Below are positions 12,276 to 23,076 of a DNA stretch of 64,000 nucleotides, in pieces. Position numbers and translations under genes: made by a program. The stretch lies in the NCBI GenBank assembly GCA_033220425.1, contig CM065650.1, forward strand, positions 248,001 through 312,000, read 5' to 3'. Below the pieces are notes generated by a model. The model did not search any database and was not told where the DNA came from. It saw nothing but the letters and a program-made list of their open reading frames with translations. The stretch comes from Lepraria neglecta. Its lineage: Eukaryota > Ascomycota > Lecanoromycetes > Lecanorales > Stereocaulaceae. Numbering within the stretch: position 1 is the stretch's first letter; every line of letters starts with the position of its first letter.

Positions 12276-12455
12276 GGTGAATAGTGAGCAATTGTAATAT
12301 GGTCGACAAACCAGCCTCGCGCAAATGGACGGCTCAACGACAATGCGCCGCAAATCGGGCCAAATTTCGTGCAGTACGGTAGGCCACCGAATATTCCCAC
12401 AGTTATGTGTCCGCTGGTAGGGCATCTTGTTCTTATGGCTTGAACAACGACGCAT

Positions 12456-13169
12456 TCTCAGCTATTCTAGTCGTCGAAAATGGCCCTCAAAAAACGTACT
12501 TGGTTCGCTAACTTTTGGCGAACCAAACCAGCCCCGTCTTGTTTTAGTACAGGCAAAAAAGGCTGCCGAGTGCGGATACGGTAAATTATGCGACGATCCA
12601 AAGTGATTGTCTCCGAAGTATATATTTGATCTGAGCGCTCCCGCTATGACCGCCACTAGAACTGAGGCGGACTTGCCTACGTTGAAGGCGGGGGATAACG
12701 CCGCATATGAGATTCATATGAAAAAAGTAGAAGCAATTCCCGGGCAAGTCGCCTCGAATAGATACACAAAAGCTTCATGCTACCACCCTCTGCACTTTCT
12801 GATCTCCTTTCCCCATCGCGAGAGAAATCTCCGTCCTGCAGAGCCCCCCTGGTTTCTACTTATACCTGCTTCTTCCAATCCCTCCCTATCTTCTTAACCT
12901 CTCTAGTCCGCTCTAAGCAGGTCCTTAGAGTATATTCGGGCTTCATACACATTTCCTTCTTCGCCTTCTCCATCCCCGACTAGATGATTTATAAGGCTTC
13001 AGGTCTCCTGCTAGGCCCCTTGTTAACTTGAGACGCTTTCTTGGATCATCGAGTCGAGGAGACTTTAGGTGGAGGGTTTATTCGAGCCCGACCGGAGCTT
13101 TGCGACTGGAGCTAGGAAATGTATCAACGTCCAAGGCAAGCTCGTCAGCTGACGTCTGAGATTCTGGGT
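12456..13169. other. No gene recognised
   Basis: A + frame near 12607-12897 begins with a helical acidic stretch (MTATRTEADLPTLKAGDNAA) that faintly resembles the start of Copia-type gag proteins, but nothing downstream supports a retroelement. Left unassigned. Confidence 0.3.
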
Positions 13170-13461
13170 AGGTGGGCTCGTCCGATGACAGCGAAGCTTT
13201 ACGTATATGACACCAAATTCGAAGGTTCCCCATCCGGCACCTTAGCCGCGGATCAGATGTAGAAGGAGGAGTCGAACTTAGAGGAGAAGAGAATGATCCA
13301 CACTCATTATCTTTATGAAGGTCTTCCTAGAGAATTTACGGCTTATTTTAACTACATCCATTCTCTTGACTTTGACGAGGAACCGAAATATTCCTATCTA
13401 CGCAAAATCTTCAGTGATCTCGTACGCGAAGGCTTCGATTATGACCATATTTATAGTTAGA
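13170..13461 (+). pseudogene. Casein kinase I C-lobe relic
   Basis: One frame reads QM-stop-KEESNLEEKRMIHT, then EGLPREFTAYFNYIHSLDFD, EEPKYSYLRKIFSDLVREGF and DYDHIYS-stop. This follows the well-conserved CK1 C-lobe pattern (…GxPxEFxxYLNYxRSLxFxxxPDYxYLRxxFxDLFxREGFxYDxxFDW). The upstream kinase core, with HRD and DFG, is not visible, so this is a 5'-truncated fragment. TAG within QM-stop-KEE fits a former CAG. One residue is missing in the DLF-REG segment. Confidence 0.7.
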
Positions 13462-15050
13462 CAATCATCGAAAATCTCATAGCTATATAATGAGGGAAGG
13501 TACTACAAGGTGTGGATACTTTGCTGGAAAACCTGGACAAGGTTGTTTTTCGGGGTTAACAATGCAAACAGGTCTTATATAAAGCCGATATATAAGCTAC
13601 TCTTAAGCAGGCTCAGGGTAGTCGAGAAGCCGGAGTAGGAAATCATAAAGATACCTCGCCAAGAGAGAGACAGTGATAGGAACGGAATACATATTACGCT
13701 AAAGATAGCATTCTTTTTGATTGGTTTAAAACGGCTCCAACAAGAGTCGTCTTAATTTTGATCCTGCGCCAAATTCTTTTGAAAGGAAGGACAGCAATGT
13801 CATTCGCTAAGGCGGGATATGATCTATTGTTGGGCCGCTGAAATTTTCAATTACAACCTTCTTGATGGGTGGTTTCTACGGCAAAGATCCTGGAACGGAG
13901 GACGTTGAGCTGCTCTCGCCGTGGGAATGGCTTTTGAAAACGCGGGAATATTCGTCGAGGGTTAGAATAGCGATGGTGAGAAAGTGAGAGAAGAGCCCCC
14001 GGTCCCAGCTACAGGGTTATCCATGCACTCAGGCCACCTGAATCTTTTACTTTTAGAACAAGGTCCAGACATCAAGGCCGGAGATGCAACCTGTTCAGAA
14101 ACTGCGGAACGGTAGCTTAGGGTTTAGATATATGGCACTGGTCTACAGCTTGATGCATCCACCTGATAAAGATTACTTAGTACATGACGTCGAGGCGAGC
14201 CTTTCATTTGTTCGGCCAAGCGGTAGCACTTTGACCTACTTTAGGCGGCTAAGGAACCTTAGGACCTTTAAAGTAGCTGCAGAATATTGAATGATGCTGC
14301 CGCACAACTGCTGTTCGAGATACTAGGCGCCGATCCGATTGTCCGCATGCAAACTCTACATCTCACCATCATCACTTATATTTCCGTCAAGGCTAGTCGA
14401 GTAAGAAAAAATTGGCCGAGTCGGTGAGGGGTGGTGGAGTTCGTAAGTTGCATAGCTACTGCTGTCCGACTTGTCTACATACACGAAGCCCAGCGTTTAA
14501 GATTGTAGGACAGGATATCTTTTGGCAAGAAAACATGTACATACTCCGGTCACAAAGTCAATTCCATATGAAATATATAAGCATCACCGAACTTTGTCCT
14601 TGCGAGCGGGTCTGCCTCGTTTGCGTTCATGTCGTGCTCGGCCGGTTACCTCGAACTCCTCAACTTCCGTGCATTTCCTAGTCTACCTTGGGGCAGCTAT
14701 GTATTCTTCTAAGCCAATCAGTCAGGATGCCGCCCAGCCTAATACAAACTTCGCCTTAAGTGCCGGCAAACAACCGTTTCCCATACCGAATCAGGCATAG
14801 CCTTCATCTGCGCCCATCTAGAAGCGTTATCTTCAATTTAGAGATGATCATTTTGGTCCCTCGAAGCCTCAACGGCCACCGTACTACACAGTATAGAGAT
14901 AATCGCTGTGAGCCCACAAAGAAGGTCCCCGTGAGTTAGACAGGACATTCAAAGCCCTCCCAGCCCTCCCTATAACACTTTCATGCTTTACCCTAGAAAT
15001 TGAAGTAGGTGCCCTCAGCACCATCGACGAAAGCCCCTTCGTAAAGCAAA
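13462..15050. other. No gene recognised
   Basis: Several short + frames occur (14084-14290, with a leucine-rich end FRRLRNLRTFKVAAE; 14412-14681; 14522-14800), none with a domain, intron or consistent frame. Short old gene pieces are possible. The final 100 bases are upstream of the F-box/ankyrin relic. Confidence 0.35.
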
Positions 15051-16108
15051 ATGGCATGTATTGATGACCTCTCCAAAGAGCTTCTGACGGAGATCCTATC
15101 GTATTCAATCGAGGACTGGGAACAGCAAGTACCTGATGCCTCAAACGTCCGTACCTTAAGCCGATACCAAAGTATCTGTCGTAAGTTGAAGAGCCACGCA
15201 TTCGCTATAAGTAAGAGTATTAACTGGTTACAGGGTCCTGGTACTCTATTATCGAATATCAAGTACTTATAATAATCAACAAATGGATTCCTACGGAATT
15301 CCGCCGCCGGTTTCTCGACGTAGCCACAGACAATGATATAATCTTGATTAGAATGGTGTATATCTCTAAGAATGTATATCTACTGAAGTGTAATACGGAC
15401 GATCCCCTATTCCAGTAAAAGCCTTCTGCTGGTATAAAATCAGCTCGTTTGAAAGGGTTTGAGCCATATCCTCTCCGGCCAATCGAGTTCGAAGCCTTAA
15501 TCAAGGCTGCGGAGAACGATCGATATACAATCGTCAAGATCCTGATCGAGAACGGTGTTGAGTTAGACTATACGCCTCGCGAACGGACTATATACGACAC
15601 GAGCCCGCTATTCCAAAGCGCTTTGATGGGCAGTCATCGAACAGCACAGGTGTTAATTGCAAATGGGGCCGATGTAAATGCGCGGGTGGGTTCCAAGGGA
15701 GCGACGGCTATATTCGGCGCGGTCTATGCATTCAAGCAGAATCGGGCCCTTCTGGGCGTCAGCTCGCGTGTCGACGACGAGATCGATAGGCTCCAGGCTA
15801 AAAAGAGCCTCCTTATGACTCGTTTGTTACTAGAAAATAGAGCTAACCACAGCGTCAAAACAGAGGAGAACCAAACGGTCCTGTGGCTGGCCGCAAGTTG
15901 CGGCCACAGCGAAACGATCCGGCTGCTTCTTAATGCCGGAGCCAAGAAGTAACTCGAGGACCGTCCAACATTCAGTGATATACACACTCTATTGATGACC
16001 GCAAGCCTCCGTCACTATGATGCCGCCGTAAGCGTTCTCCTCGAGAACGGGGCTGATATTAAGGCCTGCTCCCAGAATGAGAGTGGAGGATTCATAAGTT
16101 TCAGCTGA
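15051..16108 (+). pseudogene. F-box / ankyrin-repeat prot, two RIP-type stops
   Basis: Exon 1 (15051-15180) starts MACIDDLSKELLTEILSYSI, an F-box-like helix that would bind Skp1 in an SCF ubiquitin ligase. A 53-base intron (15181-15233; GTAAGT donor, TTAAC branch, ACAG acceptor) joins in phase to exon 2. Exon 2 encodes ankyrin repeats (IVKILIENGVELD, TAQVLIANGADVNARV, TRLLLENRANHSV, TIRLLLNAGAKK, AVSVLLENGADIKA). The frame is broken only at TAA 15416-15418 (FQ-stop-KPS) and TAA 15950-15952 (AKK-stop-LED), both CAA-to-TAA type, and ends at TGA 16108. A related relic is at 41047-42779. Confidence 0.8.
15181..15233 (+). other. Intron in F-box/ankyrin relic
   Basis: GTAAGT donor, 'tattaac' branch site, 'ttacag' acceptor, 53 bases. 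Removal joins two frames that otherwise end within 30 codons, which supports it as a genuine intron of the former gene. Confidence 0.8.
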
Positions 16109-16210
16109 ATATTTATATTGAAACTTAACGGACGGACCTGAATTATGCTCTATGAATACAACCTCGAGAACCTTCGCTTCCGTGCTCCATATCCAAGAAC
16201 CACGTTAGCC

Positions 16211-16392
16211 CACAAGTTCCCCGTGATTTATACACTTTAATTTTTTTCCTTTGAAGACATAGCCATACTTTATTGAGCCTTAGGTAGAGACTAACCTTTA
16301 GAGCCAATTGGCAGTGAAATCGCTGTCATTTGTATTCTGTGGCAGTGCCGAAAGGTGACGCGATATCCGTGGTGGTTAGGCACTCAGCACTT
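16211..16392. repeat. Dispersed direct repeat, copy 2
   Basis: Second copy of the repeat at 1-182, same orientation. It ends 17 bases before the ATG at 16410, so it occupies the promoter position of the kinase-like relic. Confidence 0.8.
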
Positions 16393-16409
16393 TGCTAGTG
16401 AGATCACCA

Positions 16410-18395
16410 ATGAAAGAATTCATCAATGAAAGAATTCATGCGCTGAAGCCTTCCGAAGCGTATCGGAGTATATACAGCCTTGAACCAAACCCAATTGCAC
16501 GTTTTCCGATCGCCGATACATTGTCACAAGTACGGATTCTCCAAGAAGAACTTCGGCAAATGGAGGGTCGCGCAGAACGGGAACGCTAACATGCTGAAGA
16601 GACAGAGAAGCAGATACGTCGTACGACCTTTGAGGAACTACTGGAGTCATGCCATCTCCTATCCAAATCCATTGCCGTTCAGACTGACAAATCCTTGAGT
16701 ACACAAGGATCTACGACCAGTCCAAAAGGCAAAAATTGCCCAACAATGCTACGGCTTTGGTTGGAAATTCCAAGCGTGCAGCAAAAAGCATTCGACGATG
16801 TCTACAGCATCCTCCATCCCCCCAATAACCCAGCCCCTTGACTATTCAGTCCGCTGCTACACATCAAAGAGCTCGGTCGTAAAATACTAGGCCGAAAGAT
16901 CGCGAGCGAAGACGATCTCAAACTATTCCAACGCTCCGCAGTCGAGAACTTTGTCGCAGACATCATCTCTAACCTTGGCTAAAAACTCGACGACAGTTAT
17001 CAAGTCCCTCGGGCAATCCGCGCCGCTCCCCTTAAGCCTATCCATGCCGACCAGATCTGCATGTACAAGAATGAGGACGGATATACTCTTTATCATCGAG
17101 TACAAAGCTCCGCACAAACTTACGAAAGACGTTCTTCGAGCCGATCTTCGCGCGATAGACATACCGAAAGAAGCTATCAATCGACCAACGATTCCCACCG
17201 ATCTACAGGAGAAGTTCAACTACAACGCTGACCGGCTGGTGGCGGCGGTAGCAACACAACCGTATTCGTATATGCTCAAGAGTAGTGTCGAGTACAGCTA
17301 CATCATCACAAGGGAAGCGATGGTATTCCTTTTGATCCGCAGGTGGCTTTCAGCATCCGCTGACGGCAATCGGCCAGTTGCTCAGCTTCTGCCTCATAGC
17401 TCGATCCACAAGACGGAATGAGCTCTACAGAAATACGTCGATTAACAAAGCCCAGACGTGGTCGGAAGATTGGGAAGAAATCCTGCGCAACATTCCACGG
17501 GAGGATAGGAAGTTAAATCCACCGCATTCCGCGTTCAAAGCGCGGAGATACTCCATCGCCGAGCGATCGCGCTATTACTTGCGCAAGAAGAAGCCAATGT
17601 CTTACCGATCTGGCTGCAGCCTGGAAAATAAGCCAATTGACGATGGGCGTGACGACCCTGCCGGAGACTCCGGTAACGGGCCCGAGAGCATCAATACACC
17701 GAGCAAAAGAAGGAGCGCGAACCAGAGCCAAGAAGGAAATCGAGGACGAGGCACGCGAGATTCAGCATCGACTGGAAACCAGCGTCGACAATACTACACC
17801 CAAGGATGCTTGCTCGGACTGGTGGGCCGGTCTGCCCTTGATGGGGATTGTCCTTATACTCATCTCCTCAGCAAGCAGCAGTTCGGCGCAATGGTTCAGC
17901 GGCAGTTCCCAATAACATTGAATCTCAACTGCACGGACCTCAAATCACAAGGCTCAAGAGGCGCGCTCTTCCGAATTATTTTGGCGTCGCACGGCTATAC
18001 TTTTGTAGGCAAGGGAACACGAGACGTGTTCGTGCCGGAAAGGGAGCACGAGCGACGAATGTATGATCCCGGTGTATCTCGGTAACATTGACCTGGACCG
18101 GCCGTGGCTTGACTTGGGCGTTCGAATCATCCATATGCTTCTGATGTCTTGGGGAGGAGAGAGGGTTACTAAGGTCGAGGGAGTGAGAAATTTCGAGATA
18201 GAGGTTATACGATTCGAGGGTGGAATTGCACGGTTAGGAGTCCAGTATAAGGATCTACGACTACCGAATATGCTTTGGAACAAGGATGACGGGGTGATGT
18301 TGATTGACCTGGAACGAGCGACAAAGATTCCTATCAGAACGCTCCAAGAATTTTCAGTAAATAGGAAGCGAAAGCGAAGGGGCTTCGGAAAATGA
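16410..18395 (+). pseudogene. Fungal kinase-like accessory protein, broken
   Basis: A long + strand gene reads in three frames in turn. 16410-16990 has a coiled-coil start and stops at 16587 (TAA), 16839 (TGA, fits CGA) and 16980 (TAA). After a shift near 17090: LFIIEYKAPHKLTKDVLRAD and NADRLVAAVATQPYSYML. After another near 17400: WSEDWEEILRNIP…, a charged linker, GCLLGLVGRSALDGDCP and GSRGALFRIILASHGYTFVG. A small deletion near 18058 removes about eight residues before MIPVYLGNIDLDRPW. The C-lobe keeps a kinase-like catalytic loop VQYKDLRLPNMLWN and MLIDLER in place of HRD…N and DFG. This is an expanded fungal-specific kinase-like family, probably atypical; substrate unknown. Confidence 0.7.
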
Positions 18396-18565
18396 AAAGA
18401 AAGCACGCTTGAGCTTGCTATAGGATGTCGGAGGAGGGCAAATAGCATAACAGATATATTGCGCTTTTTTCTGAAGATCCACGGTAGCATGCCAGGTACT
18501 TTGCTATTGTCCTTGATTGGATATAGATAGAGAAGGTATCTGAAGTACATGTGATTAGGAAGGCG
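18396..18565. other. Intergenic
   Basis: Short spacer between the kinase-like relic and the second EST1 segment; nothing recognised. Confidence 0.4.
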
Positions 18566-20423
18566 TGACCGGTTATCCACGGGTTCTAGTATCCGGCTTC
18601 TTGAAAAATTGACTGGTCACCTATCGGCTCCACTTCTAAAAGTTGACGACGTGAATATACTATTTTGAGATGGTCAACGTAATCCGCCGTACGAGCCTGT
18701 TATTGCGCCCTTTCCGATCCTCTAGTGCTTAGTGCTAGAGAATCGTTAGGAGGTTCTGACGGACCATTACTCGTGGTTCCGGGGGTAAAGCAGGGCGCTT
18801 CAATATCAGACCCGGTACTAGTTTCGGACGGAGTATAATGGGCGTTATCATCGTTTGACATGATAGTGTCCTGATCAGTCGCCTCGGGCTACAAGGTTAA
18901 GGCCCTCATATATAATAACAGCTACTCCGGCGTATAAGGACGGGCCAGGGTGGCAAGGTGGTGATAGAGCCTTCCAATCGTATGATTTTTATTAGTAGCC
19001 TTATAATACTAGAAATAAGCAATATTGCTCCACTCTTCTCTGTTCCCAGTTTCCTCTTCAATATCTATTCGATATCTTCCAAGTTCCCCTATATCAATAT
19101 AATTAATAAGTGATTCAAAAGTGCAAACGGATTATGGTGAGGTTACTAAGGCACACTATCCATATATCTACGAACATAGGTACCGCCTCGTAAAGGAGAG
19201 CCATCATCCCATAAGCAATATTGATAAAGGCTAACATATGCTCCAGTAACTCTGGCAGTCCGTGCCGTAAACCCTTAAGGAACGTATGGATTCTATGCGT
19301 CCACATTCTTGCTGGTATCGAATACTTGGCCGCCAGCCTCCTCAAAGCGGGACTGGCACATGGATGTTGAGATGCTACGAAGAAGTCATGATACTCGTGG
19401 ACGAGTTGCTTATGAAGCGCTGTTAATGACTGCCATTGGTCTTTCTTTAACTGAATCCTTTTAGACGGGCCCTGAGCAGCAGCAAATTGTCGTTCATCGA
19501 TATCAATGCATTTAGCTTCTAACATGACCAATCCGGTATAGATACCTTCCGCCTCATTGACGAGTTGCCCGTGATTTATACGCCGTGTCCCCAGTTGCAA
19601 AAGCATCTCGGGCTCTCTTTCCGGGCCTTCGGTGTTATCATCATAAGGCGGAGGTCCACCCCTTACCAGCATTTGCCCTTCCAACTTAAGGGGCTTCGCT
19701 TCGGTTTCGCTATTATTTGGTTCTCGATCATAGGATTGGGTAATTTGACGATTGACATGGGGTGATGTCGGCAGGGCACCACCACGAAGCCACTTATCCG
19801 GACTGATTGCAGAATACGACTCGTCATAGTCATTATCCCGAGTATTGGGTCCAATTATCGCCTGGGCGGAGTCTTTTTCATTGGAAGCCGTGTTATACGG
19901 CCTCGATGAGTGATAAGCTGCAGCCTTATTCTCGGTAGCCAGGTACTTCCTAACATGTCTCGATAGTTAGTACACCGTTCTTGACGTATGGAAGGCTAGC
20001 GGCGGAAGACCCTGATGGCTCCGCAGCGCCGAAATAGGGCAGCCGGTGATCACCTACGCTCTTTGCACAAATCGCGTTCTTGCCTCACCCTCGCTCTCGC
20101 CGCTATCGCCCGTGACCTCAGGAGAACCTGGATGTGCATGCATTGTATGCTCCCAGAGCTCTGGTGATGCTTTGAATGATCCACAGCAAATTGGACATGT
20201 GTAGCCTCCCAGAAATCCTCCTGAACTCGACCGAAGAGCTTTTGAGTCTCTGGCGGCCAGGTCAACGTTCGCAGACTTGTCCTTGATGCCGGTGAGGGTC
20301 TTCGGCAGGGTTGAAAAAGGGTCTTGCAAGTATATATGGACTGGGTAATGTAAGCATCATGGTGAATAGTAATCAATTGTAATATGGTCGACAAACCGGC
20401 CTCGCGCGAATGGATGGCTCAAC
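18566..20423. repeat. Segmental duplication, copy 2 (EST1-like gene)
   Basis: Matches 9437-9765 joined directly to 10852-12338. The missing 1.09 kb is a deletion in this copy, since copy 1 has continuous coding sequence across it. The junction lies near 18891. Confidence 0.85.
18700..20370 (-). pseudogene. EST1/SMG7-like protein, copy 2, truncated
   Basis: The C2H2 finger is complete here: YTCPICCGSFKASPELWEHT followed by a second His, spacing C-x2-C-x12-H-x4-H. A serine-rich region leads into a long stop-free EST1-type block (19684-19115), with QWQSLTALHKQLVHEYHDFF and SIPARMWTHRIHTFLKGLRH. The intron position is kept, followed by GNLGRYRIDIEEE and GRLYHHLATLARPYTPE-stop. The next 1.09 kb of copy 1 is deleted, so the frame jumps to the Ser/Thr-rich tail ending at 18700. 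A 1-base insertion near 20320 shifts the extreme N-terminus. Less RIP-damaged than copy 1 in the EST1 block, but structurally incomplete. Confidence 0.7.
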
Positions 20424-20835
20424 ACGTTCGTCCCACCTGAAAGCGCTTTGTCATTCGCAACCGTCGATTGCACAAGTACAATTTATCCGTAAAAGCTGGT
20501 TTCGGCTGCGCACTGAATATAACGCTCGGCTCAATACTTCACAAAGATGAAAGTTCCATCAAAAGCAGGCAAAATAGCTCGATGCACCCTAGAACTAGAA
20601 GAGCCGCGCGCTTCAGGCATTTTACCTTGGCAATTAATTGTCTCCCTACCTAGTTGGGATCCCTTAAAATACCGGGCCAAGACCGCGCACGGCTCGAGGA
20701 GCTGTAGCTCTCCAAGCGGCGTCGGCGTACATTTTGAGCATACTATTAATGGCAATGGCAATTTCGTCCGAGCATGGGACGTTCGGTCTAACCCTGTCAA
20801 TCCGTCGTATTGCTCGCTGGTGCACGAGAACGTGT
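20424..20835. other. Unassigned flank of the Mutator-like element
   Basis: Long frames are open on both strands here but none has a recognisable domain. Joining this flank to 22239 across the element gives no clear gene either. Confidence 0.3.
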
Positions 20836-20846
20836 GTTCCTCGTCG

Positions 20847-22228
20847 AGGTTGACTCGGGACAGTCACCCTCCACAGTCACCTTTCGTACTATATAGTACT
20901 AAAATTGCGCAATAACCCCGTCGACGTCACTAGGGCATACACCTCGCTATCGACGGTCTCTACAGTGTCTACAGTACTGCTGCTGCCGCCGCTGGCGTAT
21001 AGGGCGGAGTTGCAAGGGTGGAATACAAGCTTCTCATTAAGTCTTCTACAGCGACGACCCCATTAATTGCTCTGCCAATTGGTTAACATCTTCTTTCCTA
21101 GGCGCCATCTTCCTTACCTCCTTCCTCTCCGCCGCCGCCGCCCTCTTGGCTACCTTCTCTGCCTTCTCCGCCGCCGCCGCCACCGCATACCTCTGCTGAG
21201 ATTCCAACTTCTTCGACTTCTTCCGCTCCTCGCCCCGCGCCCCCGCGTCCCTATGGCTGCTGAAGAGATGGGAGCACGGTACTGAGAAGGTAATTGGGAC
21301 AAGGATAAGTGCTGGCTGCGGCCCTCTATAGATATCAGCGGTGGGGCACTTGGTGGATCTGGGCCGAAATCATCAATATTTTGGAATTCGCCACCAGGAA
21401 GGGCTGTATCGGAGTCAGAAGAAAAAGATGTTCTGCGTCCCTTTCCCTTCTGGGAATGTCCTACAACTTGGCAATTATCGCGGGAGGGTTGCGTATAAGG
21501 CACTTGGACAGGTTGTGTACCTAGAAATTTAATGTCGTCGTCGCTAGGAATGCCGCCGTCGACCCCCGAGTATACGGAAGCCTCTGAGGCCTGCCGAACT
21601 TCTGGAAAATTTATTTGCGAGAATTTAGAAGGTCCGTTCTCAGCCTCTTGCGTCATAATCTGCTTATACTTCTTAATTCTAGATTTCTTAAGAGACTAAG
21701 CATATTATATGGACACCTATGCTTCCGCAGGGTCTAATTAGGCCATTCTCTTTTCTTCTCCCCAGGCTTCTCCTCATTCTTTCTAGTATCCCGTGTCTTT
21801 TTACCGTGGCGACTGTATTTAAGAACCACCTAAGTTCTCTTCTTCACCTCATGTGAGGTAATTACCACCGTAAAGCCTTGCGTGCATGCATAGTCCTAAC
21901 ATCGAATGTGTCCATTCTCCGCGTCCAAGACTTCTTCGCCGGTGTTAGGGGGGCGGCGGTAAGCATCAGGAAAGGCGGCAAAGGAACGTCTCTTGCGGTC
22001 GGCGAGGGCAGTAGTGTATGTAGGCATGGTAGGCAGGGCGGTAGGCAGGGAGGTATCTACAACAGTGGAAGAATTTTGAATTCTACGGTGGGGAGGCCTG
22101 CCCAGCTAAATTAAGCGAATCGACGGCGGCGGCTACGTCTAATGGGGGAAAGCACCGGCGGCGAGTACCATTAGGGCGAAAATTTGGTGGATGGTGACTT
22201 TGGAAGGGTGACTGTCCCGAGTCAACCT
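20847..22228 (-). mobile_element. Internally deleted Mutator-like element (MULE)
   Basis: The ends are perfect inverted repeats: 'aggttgactcgggacagtca' starts at 20847 and its complement ends at 22228, covering at least 24 bases and extending imperfectly further. The flanks repeat a 10-base word, 'gttcctcgtc', at 20836-20845 and 22229-22238, which fits the 9-11 base target duplications of Mutator-like elements (one extra G on the left). Inside is a minus-strand relic resembling the N-terminal FAR1-type DNA-binding region of MULE transposases and a basic C-terminal region, with the catalytic core missing. It would need a transposase from elsewhere to move. Confidence 0.75.
21050..22027 (-). 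pseudogene. Remnant MULE transposase (ends only)
   Basis: From ATG at 22027 the frame reads MPTYTTALADRKRRSFAAFP, then HIRC-stop-DYACTQGFTVVI, VVLKYSRHGKKTRDTR and LRKHRCPYNM. That order (an aromatic/Cys pair with RHGK, then C-x-RKxxCP) resembles the FAR1/WRKY-GCM1-like zinc region preceding MULE transposases; a Tyr in LKYSRHGK replaces a Cys. Near 21680 the frame changes and a different segment (KKYKQIMTQEAENGPSKF…) runs to a Lys/Ala-rich coiled coil (SQQRYAVAAAAEKAEKVAKR, about 21195-21136). No DDE core is present between them. I infer an internal deletion of the catalytic part. Confidence 0.6.
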
Positions 22229-22238
22229 GTTCCTCGTC

Positions 22239-22863
22239 CCTCTAGATGCGCTCCGCTTCCATCTTGGCGCAGCTTATAAACATCTTCGTGGCTGGGAAAT
22301 CTCAAGGAATAGGAGAGGGATGTCGATAGAGACCGACGATCGAGCTATGAGGTCGACAGACGCAAGGCAAATCCACCGACTAGAGGAGAAGCACGGTGCG
22401 GATTGTTTGGACGCTAGGTTGGATTCCTGATGGACCAGCTTCAATAACAGGTGTCTAAACGAGTCTACTCGTTTCGGTAATGACATGTTTATGATTGGCT
22501 CCCAGCCCTACTACAGATTGAAGTAGCGGATTACCTCAACCAACAGAGAGTGGGCCAGTTCACTTTCTAGCCTGGATATTACTCTGGAGCGAAGGTTAGG
22601 TTTCGCTTACCTACTTTCTTCGAGCTTATAGTTAGACGAAGCCACAGATAAAGAAGCTGAGAGGTAAGGATACCTACTCTACTATACTATACTTCGTTTG
22701 AAAAGGCTACTTATATTAAGAAGATTGAGCCTTGTAATCTCTACAGACTCAGTATGTGAAGAAACTGGTTGTGTAGTCCACAGCTTCCTATCAAGCGGAC
22801 TCGGAGATTGAATATTCGCATATTCTTATACCCAATGAACGTCTACCTTATCCATATCTTCAT
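22239..22863. other. No gene recognised
   Basis: A 70-codon minus frame (22486-22274) has no recognisable domain. From 22560 the sequence becomes RIP-like and AT-rich. Confidence 0.3.
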
Positions 22864-22933
22864 GGAATAGTCTCTACCATCTTGTGTCTGTTCCGGAGTT
22901 TGAGAGCTGCCTACTCTTTATCGTACAATAAGG
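22864..22933 (-). repeat. Fragment of the 8136-9157 family
   Basis: Matches 8284-8355 in the same orientation and stands alone, so a second member of that accessory family was here and has been lost except for this piece. Confidence 0.65.
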
Positions 22934-22989
22934 TAGAGAGGAGCTTAGAATAATATATTAAGACTTCTGATCACATGAGGCCCTACAAC

Positions 22990-23060
22990 GTGCGAGTTTA
23001 AAGTAGACTCTCGCTAATACTGACACCTAGAATCTCCCTAGTGCCTTGTTTTGAGTCGCA
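22990..23060. repeat. 71-bp direct repeat flanking RING relic, left copy
   Basis: 'gtgcgagtttaaagtagact' to 'agtcgca' matches 23907-23977 over the same 71-base length, with scattered substitutions. Confidence 0.75.
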
Positions 23061-23076
23061 TAGGCGTGGTTAGCAT

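Larger units (their letters stand above)
9437..12338. repeat. Segmental duplication, copy 1 (EST1-like gene)
   Basis: The ends of this segment (9437-9765 and 10852-12338) match 18566-18891 and 18892-20423 in the same order and orientation. Copy 2 lacks the internal 1.09 kb of copy 1. Differences are mainly transitions, as expected if a duplication longer than a few hundred bases attracted RIP. Confidence 0.85.

Noticed and set aside
12607-12897. Copia-type gag start
   Set aside because: Only about 20 residues resemble it, with no protease, integrase or RT downstream.
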